This document shows positions 62,309 to 64,000 of a stretch of 64,000 bases of DNA, piece after piece (position 1 is the first letter of the stretch; every line of letters starts with the position of its first letter). The DNA comes from Bacillus sp. FJAT-49711 (GTDB lineage Bacteria > Bacillota > Bacilli > Bacillales > Bacillaceae_C). The notes beneath the pieces were generated by a model. That model was given only the letters and a program-made list of their open reading frames with translations. It had not been told where the DNA came from and made no database searches. The stretch covers positions 1,022,334 through 1,086,333 of the forward strand of contig NZ_JAGYPL010000002.1 of the NCBI RefSeq assembly GCF_018343715.1, read 5' to 3'. The position numbers and the translations under genes are program-made.

Positions 62309-62335
62309 TTGTTTGGGTGCCAGGCACCCAAACAA
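62309..62335. repeat. Dispersed palindrome, copy 11 (single perfect palindrome)
   Basis: TTGTTTGGGTGCC A GGCACCCAAACAA is a perfect 27-base palindrome around one A. CTCTGGAATAATTATGAAT, a decayed spacer, follows, and the right palindrome is absent. Confidence 0.9.
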
Positions 62336-62398
62336 CTCTGGAATAATTATGAATAATCAGAATTGAGGAGATGCTTGACGCGACTTTTCTTTTGTATT

Positions 62399-62554
62399 TT
62401 AGTTTATTTTTCTAAATGCTCTTCTTTCCGCATAGGTGGAGCATTGTATACATACTTTTATTTTTTGCTTTCTGTCATTTTCGTATTTTCGAAGTGACCT
62501 TTTGGGAAATTGTGGATTGCATATATTGCATTTCATTTTAAATAAACTAATCAT
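62399..62554 (-). CDS. Small CxxC...CxxC (zinc-ribbon-like) protein
   Basis: This 51-residue basic protein has Cys pairs CNIC and CIQC flanking a basic stretch (KRSLRKYENDRKQK), as in small zinc-binding proteins. I do not recognise a named family. The start ATG 62554 has a very G-rich ribosome region (GGGGGAGGGGGAA) at suitable distance; a longer frame to 62584 would read through that region as Gly residues and is unlikely. It could be a nucleic-acid-binding protein or a chance frame, though the paired Cys motifs favour a real gene. Confidence 0.5.
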   Translation of the reverse strand: MISLFKMKCNICNPQFPKRSLRKYENDRKQKIKVCIQCSTYAERRAFRKIN

Positions 62555-62712
62555 TTGTGTCGTTCCCCCTCCCCCACCAACCATTCGACAAAAGAAGAAA
62601 TAATCCTTCTCATTTTCTTATGGATGCATTTTTGTTTAATCGATGATATTGCTGGTAATTGGGGGGAGTTGAAAAGATGAATCTCCAGTTGTATGCTTGG
62701 GCACGTACATAA

Positions 62713-62741
62713 AGAGGATTCTTCCAAATGAAGAATCCTCT
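62713..62741. terminator. Hairpin after the UDG-like gene
   Basis: AGAGGATTCTTC pairs perfectly with GAAGAATCCTCT around CAAAT, 19 bases beyond the minus-strand stop. On the minus strand it is followed by TTTATG, a short T-run. Confidence 0.75.
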
Positions 62742-62759
62742 CTAAAAAAATATTGAGAT

Positions 62760-63521
62760 TTAAGTAGAAATCGTTTCGTTTTGAAAATGAATTTGTAATA
62801 TTTTTTGCATATGCGTTTTGTTATCAGCAAATTGTTTGTGTCGATGGCCATTTCCACCCGAGGGATGCGGAAAACCTGAAAGAAAGTTTTTTACATTTAA
62901 TAGATTGTTATCAGCTAAGTAGTTTATTGCATTTGATACATTCACACCTAATGGGATAATAAGTGGATTGCTTAGCTTTCTCATTTCTGAAGCAAAATAA
63001 TCAGTCACATATTTTTTCAACATGTCGTTCTTTAATATATTTGGCGTTGACCCATTGAAGTTTTTACCTTTGTAAAATACAGGGTATGGGATAATTGAAG
63101 TAGTCTGTACGATATTACTAGCCTCGTTGAAAAGCTTCATAGTTGATGTTAATCCCAAATATTCATGCAAACCTAGCTCATCCAACATGTGAACTAAGTT
63201 TTTCCTCATTGGTCCTTCAAAGCTTGAATGATTTTTTACCTGTCTTAAAATTTCCTCATCATTTTCAATTTGATTTTTAGCGTTCAGTACAGTCGTGAAA
63301 GACTTTTTCATTTGGTGAAGACCCGGTGTAATCCCAACAATTAGTATTCTAGCTTTTTGATTTACATATTCAAACGGTGCGTAATATATATCAAGATTTT
63401 TCTTTTCGTCTTTTTCTAATAGAAACTGTTCATCTAGCATAATATCCTCTAGCTGAGAGGAGGGAATAGATTGAATCAAATTTTTAAATTGATGAAACTT
63501 AGAATAACCTGCAATCGCCAT
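62760..63521 (-). CDS. Uracil-DNA-glycosylase-superfamily protein
   Basis: This 253-residue protein has the layout of the UDG fold: an early ILIVGITPG loop (compare the GxDPG/GExPG active-site motif), IIPLGVNVS in the middle and FPHPSGGNGHR near the C-terminus, matching the HPS-type DNA-binding loop. Members excise uracil or related bases, but many proteins in this branch are uncharacterised. ATG 63521 has GGGGGGCAGAGG just upstream; ATG 63551 has no ribosome site. It is a lone minus-strand gene between two terminators. Confidence 0.7.
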   Translation of the reverse strand: MAIAGYSKFHQFKNLIQSIPSSQLEDIMLDEQFLLEKDEKKNLDIYYAPFEYVNQKARILIVGITPGLHQMKKSFTTVLNAKNQIENDEEILRQVKNHSSFEGPMRKNLVHMLDELGLHEYLGLTSTMKLFNEASNIVQTTSIIPYPVFYKGKNFNGSTPNILKNDMLKKYVTDYFASEMRKLSNPLIIPLGVNVSNAINYLADNNLLNVKNFLSGFPHPSGGNGHRHKQFADNKTHMQKILQIHFQNETIST

Positions 63522-63555
63522 TACCTCTGCCCCCCAAATGAACTTCCACATTTAT

Positions 63556-63610
63556 AAAAAGAGATAGCAACCCCTCACATCTGCGTGGATTGCTACTTCT
63601 TTATTTTTTA
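63556..63610. terminator. Bidirectional terminator-like hairpin
   Basis: TAGCAACC pairs with GG(A)TTGCTA, flanked by AAAAA on the left and TTTATTTTTT on the right, so it could stop transcription in either direction just upstream of the UDG-like gene. Confidence 0.6.
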
Positions 63611-63668
63611 TCATTATAATCTAACATTCTAAACTATAAAAGTTCGTTACTAAAGGAAGTTTTTGGAA

Positions 63669-63681
63669 TTGTTTGAGTGCC
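63669..63681. repeat. Dispersed palindrome, copy 12, broken at the insertion-sequence border
   Basis: TTGTTTGAGTGCC is an exact left arm of the palindrome, but the expected AGGCACTC is replaced by CATTAGTGTTGTACG. That sequence is probably the left end of the insertion sequence that follows. Confidence 0.65.
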
Positions 63682-63821
63682 CATTAGTGTTGTACGTTTG
63701 TAAAAAAATGTAAGATCAGACTGAATATTGATTTTTCACCTTGCGGTAAAATAAAAAAACTCCTAATGTAGGTAGGGAAAGACGACCTCATCAGTTCCCT
63801 ACACTACAAAAGGAGCACGCA
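63682..63821 (+). mobile_element. Left end of an IS4-family insertion sequence
   Basis: The 140 bases between the broken palindrome and the transposase start codon presumably hold the terminal inverted repeat and promoter of the element. The start may be at or just before GTGCCCATTAGTG, since IS231-type elements begin with a similar GCCCATCA sequence. The right end lies beyond the window, so the target duplication cannot be checked. Confidence 0.6.
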
Positions 63822-64000
63822 ATGAATAGTGTAGATCAAGATTTAGTCTTTCGTCAATATTTATCTTTATTACCAGCCACAACACTGGCATGCCCATCCC
63901 ATAATTACAACTTCACAAAATTATCGGATGAATCCTTAGTGAAAATATTTCTCCTTTCGACCCTCTTTCGCTGGGGTAGCCTTCGGGAAATCGAAGTAGC
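63822..64000 (+). CDS. IS4-family transposase, N-terminal part (cut by the window edge)
   Basis: The frame from ATG 63822 is open to the end of the window and encodes 59 complete residues: QYLSLLPATTLACPSHNYNF, then LSDESLVKIFLLSTLFRWGS and LREIE. This is the usual start of IS4/IS231-type transposases in Bacillus. AAAGGAG lies ten bases upstream. The DDE catalytic residues would lie outside the window, so intactness is unknown. Confidence 0.8.
   Translation, partial: MNSVDQDLVFRQYLSLLPATTLACPSHNYNFTKLSDESLVKIFLLSTLFRWGSLREIEV

Noticed and set aside
17208..62335. CRISPR array
   Set aside because: The repeats are palindromic, widely and irregularly spaced by kilobases, and no cas genes are present.
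62636..62857. 73-residue minus-strand open frame
   Set aside because: It overlaps the 3' end of the UDG-like gene and its terminator and has no ribosome site.
1..64000. tRNA or rRNA genes
   Set aside because: I saw no cloverleaf-like or rRNA-like sequence on either strand, though faint tRNA genes cannot be excluded by eye.

Overview
The window reads as chromosomal DNA of a low-GC, Gram-positive, endospore-former-type Bacillaceae (Bacillus/Neobacillus-like). Supporting signs are strong AGGAGG ribosome sites, frequent TTG starts, lipobox-bearing solute-binding proteins, CcpA cre-type sites, MsmX-dependent-type sugar transporters without their own ATPase, a LapA-domain membrane protein and dispersed repeats of Bacillaceae type. 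Almost everything concerns scavenging of plant or cell-wall carbohydrates and glycerophosphodiesters.

Layout. 0-5 kb: ugpA-ugpE-ugpB uptake genes followed by two overlapping glycerophosphodiester phosphodiesterases. 5-7.4 kb: a cellulase-like glycosidase, a gene-poor stretch with a structured repeat, and a LapA-domain protein. 7.4-11 kb (minus strand): an Lpl-type oligosaccharide ABC operon behind a cre site. 12-19.7 kb: a LacI regulator, an array of TGAAA-N4-TTTCA operators, a second Lpl-type transporter and a GH2 beta-galactosidase-type enzyme. 20-25.7 kb: an orphan redox pathway (aldo/keto reductase, three SDRs, a TIM-barrel isomerase, an UlaG-like lactonase). 26-28.6 kb: a third GDPD, a netrin-like (NTR) surface protein and an AraC regulator. 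28.7-37.2 kb: two PF07944 (GH127-type) enzymes around a LacI regulator and a third sugar ABC system, best explained as beta-L-arabinofuranoside use. 37-40.6 kb: a chemoreceptor and an MFS transporter. 41-57.1 kb: a large amino-sugar/glycoside island (two Gfo/Idh/MocA oxidoreductases, an isomerase, two NagB-type deaminases, NagA, a ROK regulator, a ROK kinase, GH4, GH3, an Lpl-type ABC system, a DUF624/YesL protein). 57.3-58.2 kb (minus): a MltG-like fragment protein and a small coiled-coil/HTH membrane protein. 58.5-62.3 kb: an Rbs-type sugar ABC transporter with its own ATPase. 62.4-64 kb: a small CxxC protein, a uracil-DNA-glycosylase-superfamily protein and the 5' part of an IS4-family transposase.

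How the genes work together. Each block follows the same plan: local regulator, secreted binding protein, two permeases, then intracellular glycosidase or redox enzymes. Only the Rbs-type system carries an ATPase, so the others presumably share one encoded elsewhere. Hairpins lie between binding-protein and permease genes in several operons and would favour excess binding protein.

The most unusual signal is a family of twelve dispersed palindromes (core GTGCCWGGCAC, often as a 60-80 bp two-palindrome unit) that punctuate the window from 17 kb to the right end and often sit at both borders of a gene or operon. Around many of them the base composition switches sign: read outward 5'->3' from the palindrome, the DNA is strongly G/T-rich and C-poor for 100-250 bp, inside genes and outside them. 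I know of no described process that explains this, and it deserves a real computation.
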